In this document: positions 25,232-34,095 of the stretch, one piece after another
Layout of the letters: each line of letters opens with the position of its first letter
Position numbering within the stretch: position 1 is the first letter of the stretch
Notes under the pieces: model-generated
What the model was told of the DNA's origin: nothing
The model's database searches: none
What the model saw: the letters and a program-made list of their open reading frames with translations, nothing else
Position numbers and translations under genes: made by a program
Assembly: GCA_021732005.1 (NCBI GenBank)
Contig: JAKFVT010000028.1
Span: forward strand, 1-64,000
DNA: 64,000 bases
Reading direction: 5' to 3'
Source: Mycobacterium sp.
GTDB lineage: Bacteria; Actinomycetota; Actinomycetes; Mycobacteriales; Mycobacteriaceae

Positions 25232-25650
25232 CGGCGGCGCACCAATGCGGTGATCAACGCCCACACCGAGCAGATCACTGCGCCGGCCGCGCACACCGCC
25301 CCGATGTAGAAGCCGTACGCCACCGACACCGAACCGCTGACGTTGAGGTGGTAGTACCAGTAGGTCAGCACGCCGAGCAGCACCGAGATCACCAGCGCCG
25401 CCGCGGCGGCCAGGCGCGGGGACAGATTGCGCGCGACCATCGCGCCGGCGACGATCAGCGTCGAGGCCAGCAGCACGATCAACTGGCCGGCGCCGAACCG
25501 GGGCGGCAGCACGATGCTGCCGACGGTTCCGCCGATGGCGCTGGCCCGGCCTCCGCCCGCTACCGAGGTCGTCAACCACGGCAACCAGGCGCTGACGGCC
25601 AGGACCGCCGCGCAGAGCGCGACGAACCAGCCCGCGCGCAGGTGTGCCAT
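25228..25650 (-). CDS. Four-helix membrane protein, unknown function
   Basis: 140 residues with four predicted membrane segments at about 5-25, 50-72, 78-98 and 110-133. The first loop holds LPWLTTSVAGGGRASAIGG, a pattern of mycobacterial 'Trp-rich' small membrane proteins. ATG 25650. It lies ten bases below the stop of the ABC-F gene, so it may be transcribed with it, and is coupled to the acetyltransferase that follows. No function recognised. Confidence 0.72.
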   Translation of the reverse strand: MAHLRAGWFVALCAAVLAVSAWLPWLTTSVAGGGRASAIGGTVGSIVLPPRFGAGQLIVLLASTLIVAGAMVARNLSPRLAAAAALVISVLLGVLTYWYYHLNVSGSVSVAYGFYIGAVCAAGAVICSVWALITALVRRR

Positions 25651-25659
25651 GGTCCGACC

Positions 25660-27234
25660 CTAACTCGCCGCATCCAACACGCCGGGGTGCCGCATCGACA
25701 ACGTCCGGTCCAAATCCAGCCGGGACAGGAACTCGTCGTCGTGGCTGACCACGATCACGGCGCCACGGTATGCGCGCAGTGCGTCGACCAGCTGGTCCAC
25801 GCTGGCCAGGTCGAGATTGTTCGTCGGTTCGTCGAGCACGATGAGCTGCGGCGGCGGATCGGCCAGCAGCAACCGCGCCAGCCCGACCCGGAATCGCTCT
25901 CCGCCGGACAGGCTGGCCACCGGCCGGTACACCGAGTCACCGCGCAGCAGGAACCGGGCCAGCCGGGTGCGCACCAGGGCGGTGTCGGCATCGGGCGCCG
26001 CGGCGCGCACGTTGTCCAGGACGCTGGCCTGCTCGTCCAGGCCGTCGATGCGCTGTGGCAGGTAGCCGACCCGGTCGGTCAGCAAGCGACCCGCGGTTCC
26101 GGCGATCAGATCGTCCAGCAGCCGGGTTTTGCCGATGCCGTTGCGCCCGACGACGGCAATACGTTCGGGACCCATCACCACCAATGGTCCACGCAAACCA
26201 GGCAATTCGGCGATCCTGCGGCTGCCCGGCACGTCGGGATCGGGCAGGTCGACGCGAATGTGCTCGTCGCTGCGCAGCCTCGCTTCGGCTGCCTGCAGCG
26301 CGTCCGCGGCCTCGGTCGCCAAGGCGTCGAGCCCGGTGCGCAATTTGCCCGCCGCCACCTCGGCGGCCGAGGCCCAATTGTTCATCACGATCTTCGGCGC
26401 GCGCTTGTTGGCGTAGTCCTTCTGCGCCTTACGACTACGACGAGCAAGCTTGGTCTCGGCGGCAGCGCGCTGACGCTTCTGCACCCGCACGCTCTGTTCG
26501 GCGGCAGACACCGCCTGAGCCGCCGCGGCCTGTTCACTGTCCAGGTGGGCGCGGAATTCACGGTAGGGACCGCCGAAGGAGGTGAGCCGGTGGTTGTGCA
26601 ACTCGGCGGTGTGGTCCATCCGATTCAGCAGCGCGACATCGTGACTGACGATCACCAGCGTTCCCGGCCAGTCCGCGACCAGGTCGAACAACCTGGCCCG
26701 GGCGTCGCGGTCGAGGTTGTTTGTCGGCTCGTCGAGCAGGGTGATCGCCGCGGCCTGAAGCCGAAGGGCGCTGGCCGCCAACAACATCGCCTCTCCACCG
26801 GAGACCTGCCCGACGGTCCGGTCCAGATCTGCGGGCACCATGCCGATGACGCGCAGGGCCTCGGCGGCACGGTCCGCGACGTCCCAGTCATCGCCGATCA
26901 CCTCGAAGTCGTGCTCGGTCGCCGAGCCGGATTCGATCGCGCGTAGCGCGGCCAGCATGGTGCCGACACCGAGCACGTCGGCGATCGACGCGGCGACGTC
27001 GAGCGTCAGCGTCTGCGGCAGGTAGGCGACGTCACCGCCAGTGACGATCCGGCCTGCCGTCGGAGTGAGGTCACCGGCGATCAGCCGCAGCAGGGTCGAC
27101 TTGCCGCTGCCGTTGGCGCCGACCAGGCCGGTGCGGCCGGCAGGCAGAGTGGCGCTCACGCCGTCAAGCGCGACGGTTCCGTCCGGCCAGGCGAAATCGA
27201 GGTCGATCAGTGTGATGGCGAAGTCGGTAGGCAT
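25660..27234 (-). CDS. ABC-F family ATPase (ribosome-associated, antibiotic-resistance type)
   Basis: 524 residues with two nucleotide-binding domains and no membrane segment. The first has Walker A GANGSGKS (about 39-46), signature VSGGE and Walker B LLDEPTNNLD; the second has GRNGIGKT, LSGGE and VLDEPTNNLD. The long basic linker between them (about 240-320) is the part that reaches the peptidyl-transferase centre in ABC-F proteins. They rescue stalled or drug-bound ribosomes. A WhiB7-like promoter and an overlapping leader ORF upstream point to induction by ribosome-targeting antibiotics, as for Rv1473. Confidence 0.9.
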   Translation of the reverse strand: MPTDFAITLIDLDFAWPDGTVALDGVSATLPAGRTGLVGANGSGKSTLLRLIAGDLTPTAGRIVTGGDVAYLPQTLTLDVAASIADVLGVGTMLAALRAIESGSATEHDFEVIGDDWDVADRAAEALRVIGMVPADLDRTVGQVSGGEAMLLAASALRLQAAAITLLDEPTNNLDRDARARLFDLVADWPGTLVIVSHDVALLNRMDHTAELHNHRLTSFGGPYREFRAHLDSEQAAAAQAVSAAEQSVRVQKRQRAAAETKLARRSRKAQKDYANKRAPKIVMNNWASAAEVAAGKLRTGLDALATEAADALQAAEARLRSDEHIRVDLPDPDVPGSRRIAELPGLRGPLVVMGPERIAVVGRNGIGKTRLLDDLIAGTAGRLLTDRVGYLPQRIDGLDEQASVLDNVRAAAPDADTALVRTRLARFLLRGDSVYRPVASLSGGERFRVGLARLLLADPPPQLIVLDEPTNNLDLASVDQLVDALRAYRGAVIVVSHDDEFLSRLDLDRTLSMRHPGVLDAAS

Positions 27235-27283
27235 GGGTCTCCCAGTGGTGGTCGGCGAGCAGGTGAGCTGCGCTGTGATCCAC
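27164..27283 (-). CDS. Leader ORF overlapping the ABC-F start (uORF)
   Basis: On the minus strand a GTG at 27283 follows GAGGAGGGT (27291-27299), the best ribosome site in this leader. The 39-codon frame begins VDHSAAHLLADHHWETH and ends at TGA 27164-27166, 71 bases inside the ABC-F gene in another frame. It is rich in histidine and arginine. Translation through the ABC-F start could control its initiation by drug-induced stalling, as uORFs do for other resistance genes. The peptide may be non-functional except for the act of translation. Confidence 0.5.
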   Translation of the reverse strand: MDHSAAHLLADHHWETHAYRLRHHTDRPRFRLAGRNRRA

Positions 27284-27326
27284 GACGGGGACCCTCCTCA
27301 CTGGACGGGAGACTTGAACGGGCGCC

Positions 27327-27364
27327 ACGGTAATGGCCCAACGCCGACGCGGGCAACCGATTTA
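27327..27364 (-). promoter_or_regulatory. WhiB7-type promoter of the ABC-F gene
   Basis: Read on the minus strand: AT-rich TAAAT, then CGG, then -35 TTGCCC (27351-27356), an 18-base spacer and -10 TACCGT (27327-27332). The AAATCGGTTGC string matches the AT-hook target plus -35 arrangement described for WhiB7-dependent promoters. The start of transcription would be about 37 bases before the leader ORF. Sequence match only. Confidence 0.6.
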
Positions 27365-27381
27365 TCCCTACGCTGAGGGCC

Positions 27382-27828
27382 ATGACGGATCTCCCCGACT
27401 GGGTTCGCGAGCTCGCGATGGAACCCCATCCCGAAGGTGGCTTCTTCCGCGAGACCTGGCGCAGTGACCTGATTGTCGGCGAGTCCGCCCTGCCGCCGGA
27501 CTACAACGGCCCGCGTAACGCCGGCACCGCGATCTACTTCGTGCTGCTGCCCGGCCAGCAGTCCGCCTGGCACACGGTGCGCAGCGCCGAGCTGTGGCTC
27601 TATCACCGCGGCAGCCCGCTGCTGCTCGACATCGGTCCGGAAAAGGACAGCGCCACAACGGTTCTGCTGGGGCCCGATATCGTCGCCGGCGAACAGCCGC
27701 AGGTGCTGGTGCCCCCCGGACACTGGCAGCGGGCCCGTCCCCGCGACGACGAGCCGACGTTGGTCAGCTGCGTGGTGGTGCCGGGCTTCGACTTCGCCGA
27801 CTTCGCGCTGGCCCCACCTACCGGCTGA
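27382..27828 (+). CDS. DUF985 cupin-fold protein
   Basis: 148 residues, a single RmlC-like cupin of the DUF985 family. MEPHPEGGFFRETWRS near the N-terminus, the central SAWHTVRSAELWLYHRGSPL (two half motifs) and LVPPGHWQRARP are family hallmarks. The histidines and glutamate in the central motif may hold a metal. Function of the family is unsettled. ATG 27382 is divergent from the ABC-F gene; the 3' end overlaps the converging BKACE gene by 11 bases. Confidence 0.85.
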   Translation: MTDLPDWVRELAMEPHPEGGFFRETWRSDLIVGESALPPDYNGPRNAGTAIYFVLLPGQQSAWHTVRSAELWLYHRGSPLLLDIGPEKDSATTVLLGPDIVAGEQPQVLVPPGHWQRARPRDDEPTLVSCVVVPGFDFADFALAPPTG

Positions 27829-28570
27829 CGGTCCGCAGCACGTCGAACGCGGCCGCCACGAGTTCGGCGTTACCCGGCGCCGGTGACCCGTCCGGCAGCG
27901 CCACGGTGTCCTCGAGCCCGATGCGGGTTTGCACTCCGCGCAGTCCCGCGTGGACCAGCAGTGGCCAGCAGCTGTCGTCCAGGCCGTGCAGCAGGATCGG
28001 CGCCGGCGACTCGGCCCGGCGGATCCGCGCCAGCAGGTCGTCGGCGGTCTCGGTGTCCCCATCGGGCGGGAGTTCGATCATCACCCGAAGGCAGTGCGGG
28101 GCCAGGGGCGAACTCGCCCACGATTCGGCGGCGTCGGCATGAAAGATGCCCGCCTCCACGCCGATGCCCCGGCTCAGCAACACCTGCGCGAGATCTTGCG
28201 CGCCGGGCTCATGCCAGTTGACGGAGGCGAAGTCGGGCAGCACGGTCCAGGACTCGACCGCGCGTAACCGCCGCTGCGGATCGGGCAGCGCCCAGAATCC
28301 CGTCGTCACGCCCAGCGGCAGGCCCGGCGCCGCGTGCCGGACGGCGCTGACCGCCGCGGCCACCGTCTCCGGTTCCAGGGAATCGACCCCGTCGGCGGTC
28401 TTGGGGTGCAGATGAACCGCCATGGCCCCGGCAGTGTGCGCGGCGACCGCGGCGGCGGCCAGTTGCTCCGGCGACACCGGGAGTCCGGCGTGCTGGTCGG
28501 GGGTGCGGGCGCCGTTGATGCAGGCTTTGACATAGGGGACTGAGGGCAGGGGGTCGGGGGCAGAGGGCAT
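27818..28570 (-). CDS. BKACE / 3-keto-5-aminohexanoate cleavage-type enzyme (DUF849)
   Basis: A 250-residue TIM-barrel protein of the beta-keto acid cleavage family, which condenses a beta-keto acid with acetyl-CoA. Visible motifs are VKACINGAR at the N-terminus, GAMAVHLHPK (zinc-binding HxH), LGVTTGFW, and VQTRIGLEDTVALPDG near the C-terminus. At 250 residues it is shorter than the usual 270-300, like other mycobacterial members. Substrate not predictable. It stands alone between the cupin and the channel gene. Confidence 0.87.
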   Translation of the reverse strand: MPSAPDPLPSVPYVKACINGARTPDQHAGLPVSPEQLAAAAVAAHTAGAMAVHLHPKTADGVDSLEPETVAAAVSAVRHAAPGLPLGVTTGFWALPDPQRRLRAVESWTVLPDFASVNWHEPGAQDLAQVLLSRGIGVEAGIFHADAAESWASSPLAPHCLRVMIELPPDGDTETADDLLARIRRAESPAPILLHGLDDSCWPLLVHAGLRGVQTRIGLEDTVALPDGSPAPGNAELVAAAFDVLRTVSR

Positions 28571-28620
28571 GTGTCATTCTCACCCGCCACGACGAGACTT
28601 TCCGAAGTAGCGTTCCCTCC

Positions 28621-30339
28621 ATGCGGGGCCACACCATCGTCTGCGGCGACGACGCACTCGGGTTGCGGATCATCGACGAACTGAACAACGCCGGGGTCAG
28701 TGTCGCGATCTCGCAGGCACCGGAGGATCTCGAGGGCGCCGGGATCGCCACCGCCGATGCGGTGATCTGCGCTGACGACGACGATGCGCTCAATCTGGAG
28801 ATCGCGCTGCTCGCGCGGCAGGCCAACCCGAGGGTGCGAATCGTGGCTCGGCTGTCCAATGCGGTGCTGCGCGAGGCCATGGCGGACGGCAACGGGCCCG
28901 GCGCCATCCTGGACGTCGCGGACCTGGCGGCGCCGTCAGTGGTCGAGGCGCTGTTGAAGCGGACCACCCACACGATCTCGGTGGCCGGGGTGGACTTCGT
29001 CGTCACCGGCGCCACCGCGCGCCGGGACGGCAGCCTGCGGGAGATCTTCGGCGACCTCGCCCCGGTGGCGGTGATCCGCGGCGACGGCTCGGACAATCCC
29101 GGCGAGGTCATCGCGTGTCCGGGCCGCGACGTGCAGGTGCGCACGGGTGACTGGACGGCGATGATCGGCACCGCCGACGAACTCGCCGAGCGGGGTATCG
29201 AGGTCGCCAAGCCGATACCGGCAACACCGCGGGCACGCCCGCTGTTCGTCCGGATCTCCGATGCGGTGCGTGCGTTTGCCGACGACCTGAACCCGATGTT
29301 CTACCGCGCGCTGGCAGCATCGGCCACGTTGCTGATCGGTTCGACGATCATGCTCCGGTTGGCCTACACCAAGCCGGGGATGAGCTGGGTGGACGCGCTG
29401 TACTTCTCCGCCGAGACCATCGCGACCGTCGGGTACGGGGATTTCAACTTTCTCCAGCAGCCCACCTGGCTTCGGATCTGGGGCGTCGTGATGATGTTCG
29501 CCGGGGTCGCCACCACGGCCATCGTGGTCGCGTTCGTCGCCGATGTGCTGCTCTCGCACCGTATTTCGCAGGCCGCAAGTAAGCAGAAGGTGCGTCACCT
29601 CCAGCGTCACGTCGTGGTGGTGGGTCTCGGATCGTTCGGGATCGGGGTGGCGGCGGTACTGAAAGCGGCCGGACACGACGTGGCCGTGATCGAACGCGAC
29701 GAGGACAATCGCTATCTGTCGGCGGCGGCCGAACTGGGTGTGCCGGTGATCTTCGGTGACGCCACTCTGCGCCAAACGCTGGAGGCTGCCCGTATCGGCG
29801 ACGCCCGCGCGGTCGCGGTGCTCACCCAGGACGACGTGGTCAACATCGAGACCGGCATCGTGGTGCGCGAGATGCTCGGTCCGCGAGCACTTCCCGAGGT
29901 CCAGCGCCCTGACGTACCGATCGTGCTGCGTATCTATGACCGGGCGCTCGGATCGGCGGTCGGCACGCGGTTCAAGTTCGAGTTCGTCCGCTCGACCGTC
30001 GATCTGGCCACTCCGTGGTTCATCGGTGAGGCGATGGGTCTCGATGTGCTGGGGACCTTTTCGGTTGGCCAGCGGTCATTCATGGTGGGTGCGGTGCAAG
30101 TGCAGCCCGGCAGCGAGCTCGATGGAATCCGGATGTTCGAGCTGTCGACCCACACCCGGGTCATCTCCATCGCCCGGGCGGGGGCCCCATTGCGGTTGCA
30201 TCCGCGCCGCGACACCCAGCTGATCGCCGGCGACACCGCCTACCTTGTCGGCCCGTACCGCGAATTGATCGCCACCCTGCGCAAGGGGCAACAGGCGTCG
30301 CGGCCGGGAACGATCAGCGGGCCGATACAGACAGGTTGA
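28621..30339 (+). CDS. Potassium-channel-type protein with RCK domains on both sides of the pore
   Basis: 572 residues. An N-terminal Rossmann/RCK-like NAD-binding domain (about 1-140, TIVCGDDALGLRIIDEL) and a second small lobe are followed by two membrane helices around a selectivity filter TVGYGDF (about residues 272-278). A full RCK domain (HVVVVGLGSFGIGVAAVL, about 337 on) and a TrkA-C-like domain complete it. The filter indicates K+ selectivity. A pore sandwiched between two RCK units within one chain is less common than pore-RCK. ATG 28621 stands alone with a short gap to the divergent BKACE gene. Confidence 0.87.
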   Translation: MRGHTIVCGDDALGLRIIDELNNAGVSVAISQAPEDLEGAGIATADAVICADDDDALNLEIALLARQANPRVRIVARLSNAVLREAMADGNGPGAILDVADLAAPSVVEALLKRTTHTISVAGVDFVVTGATARRDGSLREIFGDLAPVAVIRGDGSDNPGEVIACPGRDVQVRTGDWTAMIGTADELAERGIEVAKPIPATPRARPLFVRISDAVRAFADDLNPMFYRALAASATLLIGSTIMLRLAYTKPGMSWVDALYFSAETIATVGYGDFNFLQQPTWLRIWGVVMMFAGVATTAIVVAFVADVLLSHRISQAASKQKVRHLQRHVVVVGLGSFGIGVAAVLKAAGHDVAVIERDEDNRYLSAAAELGVPVIFGDATLRQTLEAARIGDARAVAVLTQDDVVNIETGIVVREMLGPRALPEVQRPDVPIVLRIYDRALGSAVGTRFKFEFVRSTVDLATPWFIGEAMGLDVLGTFSVGQRSFMVGAVQVQPGSELDGIRMFELSTHTRVISIARAGAPLRLHPRRDTQLIAGDTAYLVGPYRELIATLRKGQQASRPGTISGPIQTG

Positions 30340-30356
30340 TCACCTACCCTCTGCTC

Positions 30357-31241
30357 ATGACGCAGTCGGGTGAACAGGTGACGAGGCGCGACGACATCCG
30401 CCGGCGCCTCGAAGAGCGCTACCGGCGCCTCGCGGAGTCCCGCCGCCTGAGCCCGGTCACGGCATTGGTTTCGCGCTACAACGAAATCGACGGCGGCACT
30501 CAGGGCGCCGTGGTCTCCACCCAGCTGTTCACCACGGTCATTCCGTTGATGGTCATCGGCTTCAGCTACATGCAGGGCTTCGCCGACAACGCCAGCCCCG
30601 GCACGATCTTCACCCGGCAGTTCGGCCTCGAACATCCGCTGTCCGACCGGTTGCGGGAAGCGTTCGGCAATTCCGCGGGACTGCGGGCGGATTGGACGCT
30701 GATCGGGGTCGCGAGCTTCCTCGTCTGGGGTATCCCGATGGCGGCGTCGGTCGCGACGATCTTCGCCAAGGCCTGGCGCCGCGAGCAGTACGGCCTGTTG
30801 ACCCGACTGCTGCGCGGCACAGCGTGGTTCGCGTTGTACCTCGTCACCATCGCGGTGCGGGAGCGAATCATGTTCGGCCATCACCACCACGGTCTCCCCC
30901 GGGCGCTGCTGTTCGTCGTGGGCCTGTTGCCGGTGTGGCTGTTCTGGTCGCTCACCCCGGCCCTGCTGGTCCGTGACGGCGGCCGAGGGTTGAGTCCGCT
31001 GGCACTGGCCGGTCTGGCCGGCGTGGTGATCGACGGCATCGTGATCCCGCTGGGCTCCCGCCTGGTGTTCCCTTCGCTGCTGCTCGACTGGGACGGGTTC
31101 GGCCCGATCGGGGTGGCGATGGCGCTGCTGATCTGGTGCGGCGCGGTGGGCACCGGCTGGGTGCTGACGGCCTGCGTGGGCGCCGTGCTGTGGGAACGCA
31201 ACGCACCGTCGGAGATGGTGGTCGACTCCCAGATCGACTAG
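30357..31241 (+). CDS. YihY/YhjD-like inner-membrane protein
   Basis: 294 residues from ATG 30357; TTG 30336 is possible but has no ribosome site. The basic N-terminus (about 1-40) is followed by six or so membrane segments, with [37 protein letters not shown] and a histidine-rich loop FGHHHHG. This matches the YihY/virulence factor BrkB-like family, whose function is not established. The gene begins 17 bases after the channel stop and overlaps the converging amidohydrolase stop by four bases. Confidence 0.78.
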   Translation: MTQSGEQVTRRDDIRRRLEERYRRLAESRRLSPVTALVSRYNEIDGGTQGAVVSTQLFTTVIPLMVIGFSYMQGFADNASPGTIFTRQFGLEHPLSDRLREAFGNSAGLRADWTLIGVASFLVWGIPMAASVATIFAKAWRREQYGLLTRLLRGTAWFALYLVTIAVRERIMFGHHHHGLPRALLFVVGLLPVWLFWSLTPALLVRDGGRGLSPLALAGLAGVVIDGIVIPLGSRLVFPSLLLDWDGFGPIGVAMALLIWCGAVGTGWVLTACVGAVLWERNAPSEMVVDSQID

Positions 31242-32125
31242 GTCAGTCGCAGCACGCGCAGGGCGTTCTCCTTGAGGATCTTGCGCTCCACCGCGGGATC
31301 GATGCCGAGCGACTCGAAGTCCTGCCGCCAGCGGTCCAACGCGATGTAGGGATGGTCGGTGCCGAACAGGGCCTTGGCGCCGAGCTGCCGCCTGAGGGCC
31401 GAAACGAGTTGCGGCGGGAAGTATTTGGGCGACCACCCGGACAAGTCGATGTACGCGTTGGCTTTGTGCGACGCGATCGCGATCTGCGAGTCGACCCACG
31501 GCACCGCCGGGTGGGCCATCACGACGGTGAGATCGGGGAAGTCGGCGGCGACGTCGTCGAGCAGCATCGGGTCGGAGTAGCGCAGCTTGATTCCGTGCCC
31601 GCCGGGCAGCGCCGACCCCAGCCCGGTCTGGCCGGTGTGGAACAGCGCGGGCACTTCCGCGGCGGCGATGGCCTCGTAGATCGGATAGAACCGGCGATCG
31701 TTGGGTTCGAAGCCCTGCAGGCTGGGGTGGAACTTGAAGCCCTTGACCCCGTACTCGCCGGTCAGCTCCCCCACCCGCCGCACCGCGTCGGAATCCCACG
31801 GGTCGACGGACCCGAACGGGATCAGGACGTCGTTGTTACGCACCGTCCCGGAGATCAGCTCCTCGACCGAGTTCGGCCGGCGCCCCGACACCGTGTGGGC
31901 GTCGATGGTGAACACCACCGCGGCGGTGTTGTGCTGCCGGTAATGCGCGGCGAGGTCGTCGACGCGGGTGAAGTAGTCCGCACCGAGCTTGAAGTAGCGG
32001 CCGGTGGCATCCGCGAGCTCGTCGTCGTAGGCGCAGTGGCCGCTCGCGTCGACCTCGACATGGGTGTGGAAGTCGATGGCGTCGATCGCCGTGAAGTCGA
32101 TCGCGGGTTCGTACCTGACGGTCAC
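31238..32125 (-). CDS. Amidohydrolase (ACMSD/Amidohydro-rel type)
   Basis: A 295-residue metal-dependent TIM-barrel hydrolase or decarboxylase of the ACMSD-like branch. [11 protein letters not shown] gives the first HxH metal pair; [31 protein letters not shown] and LFGTDHPY supply the remaining histidines and the catalytic aspartate. GTG 32125 lies seven bases below a -10-like TAAACT on the minus strand (32132-32137), so the transcript is probably leaderless. A DosR-type box is centred about 48 bases upstream of that start, suggesting hypoxia or nitric-oxide induction. Substrate unknown. Confidence 0.88.
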   Translation of the reverse strand: MTVRYEPAIDFTAIDAIDFHTHVEVDASGHCAYDDELADATGRYFKLGADYFTRVDDLAAHYRQHNTAAVVFTIDAHTVSGRRPNSVEELISGTVRNNDVLIPFGSVDPWDSDAVRRVGELTGEYGVKGFKFHPSLQGFEPNDRRFYPIYEAIAAAEVPALFHTGQTGLGSALPGGHGIKLRYSDPMLLDDVAADFPDLTVVMAHPAVPWVDSQIAIASHKANAYIDLSGWSPKYFPPQLVSALRRQLGAKALFGTDHPYIALDRWRQDFESLGIDPAVERKILKENALRVLRLT

Positions 32126-32163
32126 CGACGCAGTTTAGGAGAGCTCCGCCTTCCTCCGCGGAT

Positions 32164-32183
32164 TTCAGGACCAAAGTCCCTAC
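32164..32183. promoter_or_regulatory. DosR (DevR) box
   Basis: TTCAGGACCAAAGTCCCTAC keeps the GGAC..(A/T)AGTCCC core of the DosR consensus (TTSGGGACTWWAGTCCCSAA). It lies between the amidohydrolase and the DosR-like regulator. It is centred about 48 bases upstream of the predicted leaderless start of the amidohydrolase and about 43 before the regulator's GTG, so it could serve both. Confidence 0.75.
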
Positions 32184-32215
32184 CGGCTGGTAGCCCTGAC
32201 GAGCTTCACTGCTGT

Positions 32216-32875
32216 GTGCTCAAGGTGTTCCTTGTCGACGACCACGAAGTCGTGCGCCGCGGTCTCGCGGACCTCCTCAGCGCCGATCCCGAGCTGACGG
32301 TGGTCGGTGAGGCGGCGTCGGTGGCCGAGGCACTGGCACGCATCCCGGCCGCCGCGCCCGACGTCGCCGTGCTCGACGTCCGGTTGCCCGACGGCAGCGG
32401 GATCGACCTGTGCCGGGATCTGCTGGCCGCCAACGACGACCTGCGGTGCCTCATCCTGACGGCGTTCACCGACGAGCAGTCCATGCTCGACGCGATCCTG
32501 GCCGGCGCCAGCGGCTACGTGGTCAAGGACATCCGCGGGATGGCGCTCGCCGAGGCGATCAAAACCGTCGGAAGCGGAAAGTCGTTGTTGGACAACCGTG
32601 CCGCAGCTGCCCTGATGTCACGTTTGCGTAGGGACACCGAGCAGGACGAGCGGTTACGGGACTTGTCGTCCACCGAACGCACACTGCTCCAACTGTTGGG
32701 CGAAGGCCTGACGAATCGGGAGATCGGCCAGCGGATGTTCCTGGCCGAGAAGACCGTGAAGAACTACGTGTCGCGGCTGCTGCTCAAGCTCGGCTTCGCC
32801 GGGCGCACCCAGGCCGCGCTCTTCGCCGCAGAGAACCTGCGCGGCCACGAGGCCGGCCCGGTGGTGACCCCGTAG
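32216..32875 (+). CDS. DosR/DevR-like NarL-family response regulator
   Basis: 219 residues from GTG 32216. The receiver domain ([28 protein letters not shown] with the phosphoacceptor Asp, [11 protein letters not shown]) and the LuxR-type HTH ([30 protein letters not shown]) are very close to M. tuberculosis DosR along their length. No dosS/dosT sensor kinase or Rv3134c-like gene adjoins it, so it is an orphan copy here, possibly a paralogue of the main dosR. The DosR box directly upstream suggests autoregulation. Confidence 0.88.
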   Translation: MLKVFLVDDHEVVRRGLADLLSADPELTVVGEAASVAEALARIPAAAPDVAVLDVRLPDGSGIDLCRDLLAANDDLRCLILTAFTDEQSMLDAILAGASGYVVKDIRGMALAEAIKTVGSGKSLLDNRAAAALMSRLRRDTEQDERLRDLSSTERTLLQLLGEGLTNREIGQRMFLAEKTVKNYVSRLLLKLGFAGRTQAALFAAENLRGHEAGPVVTP

Positions 32876-32876
32876 G

Positions 32877-33101
32877 TCAGACGGAGATCTCCACGGCGGG
32901 TTGCAGAACGAACGTCGCGCGGCAGGAACGTTCGACGAACAGCGGCACGAACTCCCGGATCCTGGCGTCGTCGAACCGGCGGTAGGTACTGTCCACCGTC
33001 TCGGTGATGATGTGGTCCGGAACGTACGGGAACGATTCGGTCAGGCGGCTGACAACCTGATCGATCTGGCGCTGCTCTTCAGCACGTTCCACGCCGCACA
33101 T
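32877..33101 (-). CDS. Small three-helix protein
   Basis: 74 residues from ATG 33101 (ATG 33104 adds one residue); the open frame extends upstream to 33254 but without family-like sequence. The sequence VVSRLTESFPYVPDHIITETVDSTYRRFDDAR (read in two parts) is the pattern of the mycobacterial 'three-helix bundle dimerization' small proteins, which often sit near redox or stress regulators. Function unknown. It converges on the DosR-like gene with a one-base gap. Confidence 0.68.
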   Translation of the reverse strand: MCGVERAEEQRQIDQVVSRLTESFPYVPDHIITETVDSTYRRFDDARIREFVPLFVERSCRATFVLQPAVEISV

Positions 33102-33244
33102 CATCGGACGAAATACGCGGTTTGCGCAACTATCGGCACCACGGCGGATGACGGCCGGGTGGCGGGTTGATGAACAGCGAGCGGTGAAAGTTGTGTCATT
33201 CCACCCGGTGCGCGCGCAGTCATGCGGTCGGATACAGTTCGGCC

Positions 33245-33625
33245 GTGACCTCACCGAGCAATGTGGACGCAGGCGACCAGACGCCCGAGTCCGCGAATCG
33301 CCTTCAGGCCGAACATCTCCGGGAGATGCTGCTGGCCCAGTGCGAGCAACTCGACGCAGACCTGGCCACTTACGGCTCGGCGCTCGAGCGTTACCAGCGG
33401 CGCGGTGAGCAGACGCAGGCCCGGCGCATTCGCGGCATGATCCGCGCGGCCGAACGCGAGCGTCGCTCGGTGCAGGATCTGATCGCCGGGCTGGAGTGCC
33501 GGTTCCTGGTCACGGAGACCGCACGCAGCGAACAGGCCCGGCGCGTCGGCGGCCTGGGCGCCGCCCGCCAGAGCGCGCCTCGCGTCCACCCCTACCCGAC
33601 CCCGCACCGGGTCATCAGGAACTAG
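33245..33625 (+). CDS. Hypothetical helical protein
   Basis: 126 residues from GTG 33245. A long charged helical stretch (about 18-90: RLQAEHLREMLLAQCEQLDA, then a run rich in Arg/Glu/Gln) is probably a coiled coil, followed by a basic, proline-containing tail (PRVHPYPTPHRVIRN). No family recognised. GGATACAGT about 20 bases upstream could be a -10 element. It stands alone between two minus-strand genes. Confidence 0.62.
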   Translation: MTSPSNVDAGDQTPESANRLQAEHLREMLLAQCEQLDADLATYGSALERYQRRGEQTQARRIRGMIRAAERERRSVQDLIAGLECRFLVTETARSEQARRVGGLGAARQSAPRVHPYPTPHRVIRN

Positions 33626-33645
33626 CGCTCAGACGGACGCGAAAG

Positions 33646-34092
33646 CTAGGACGGAGCAAAGACGGCCACAAAGCGGTTCAGCGACTCCTTGATGTCGCCC
33701 TTCAGCGCGCCGGCCACGACCATGCCGATCGGGCCGAACAGTGCCGCGCCGCCCAGATGGACGTCCATGGTCACCACCGAGGTGTTGGCGTCCTTGTCGT
33801 TCGCCCGCACCTTGCCGATCAGCTTGACCTTGACCCCGCCCACACCGGCGCCGTTGAGCGTCATCGCCTCCGGCGCCTTGAAGTGGACGATCTCCCACTT
33901 CACCCGGTTGGGCATGCCCTTGACCTCGACGATGGACTCCACGACGGTGCCCTTTTCGAGGGTCTCGGGCAGCTTGGAGCGCCACACCCGGTGGATGGTC
34001 AGCCAGTCCTTGTAGCGCGAGAGGTCGGAGGCGTGCTGCCACGCCTGCTCGGGCGGTAATGGAACGTCAACGGATACAGAGAGTTTCGCCAT
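33646..34092 (-). CDS. SRPBCC-fold protein, Rv0910-like (toxin of the Rv0909-Rv0910 pair)
   Basis: 148 residues with the START/SRPBCC ligand-cavity fold: SVSVDVPLPPEQAWQHASDLSRY at the N-terminus (in two parts), a central VVESIVEVKGMPNRVKW and a C-terminal helix. Length and neighbour match Rv0910 (144 residues), reported to inhibit growth with Rv0909 as its antitoxin. The mode of action is unclear. It begins three bases after its partner's stop and ctpE lies upstream in the same direction. Confidence 0.85.
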   Translation of the reverse strand: MAKLSVSVDVPLPPEQAWQHASDLSRYKDWLTIHRVWRSKLPETLEKGTVVESIVEVKGMPNRVKWEIVHFKAPEAMTLNGAGVGGVKVKLIGKVRANDKDANTSVVTMDVHLGGAALFGPIGMVVAGALKGDIKESLNRFVAVFAPS

Positions 34093-34095
34093 AGG

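Noticed and set aside
30240..31799. 519-residue open frame on the minus strand, and other long open frames such as 25348-26946, 44908-46275 and 46584-48215
   Set aside because: They lie antisense to recognised genes, show Arg/Gly/Pro/His-rich low-complexity composition and no family motifs. High GC content keeps such shadow frames open.
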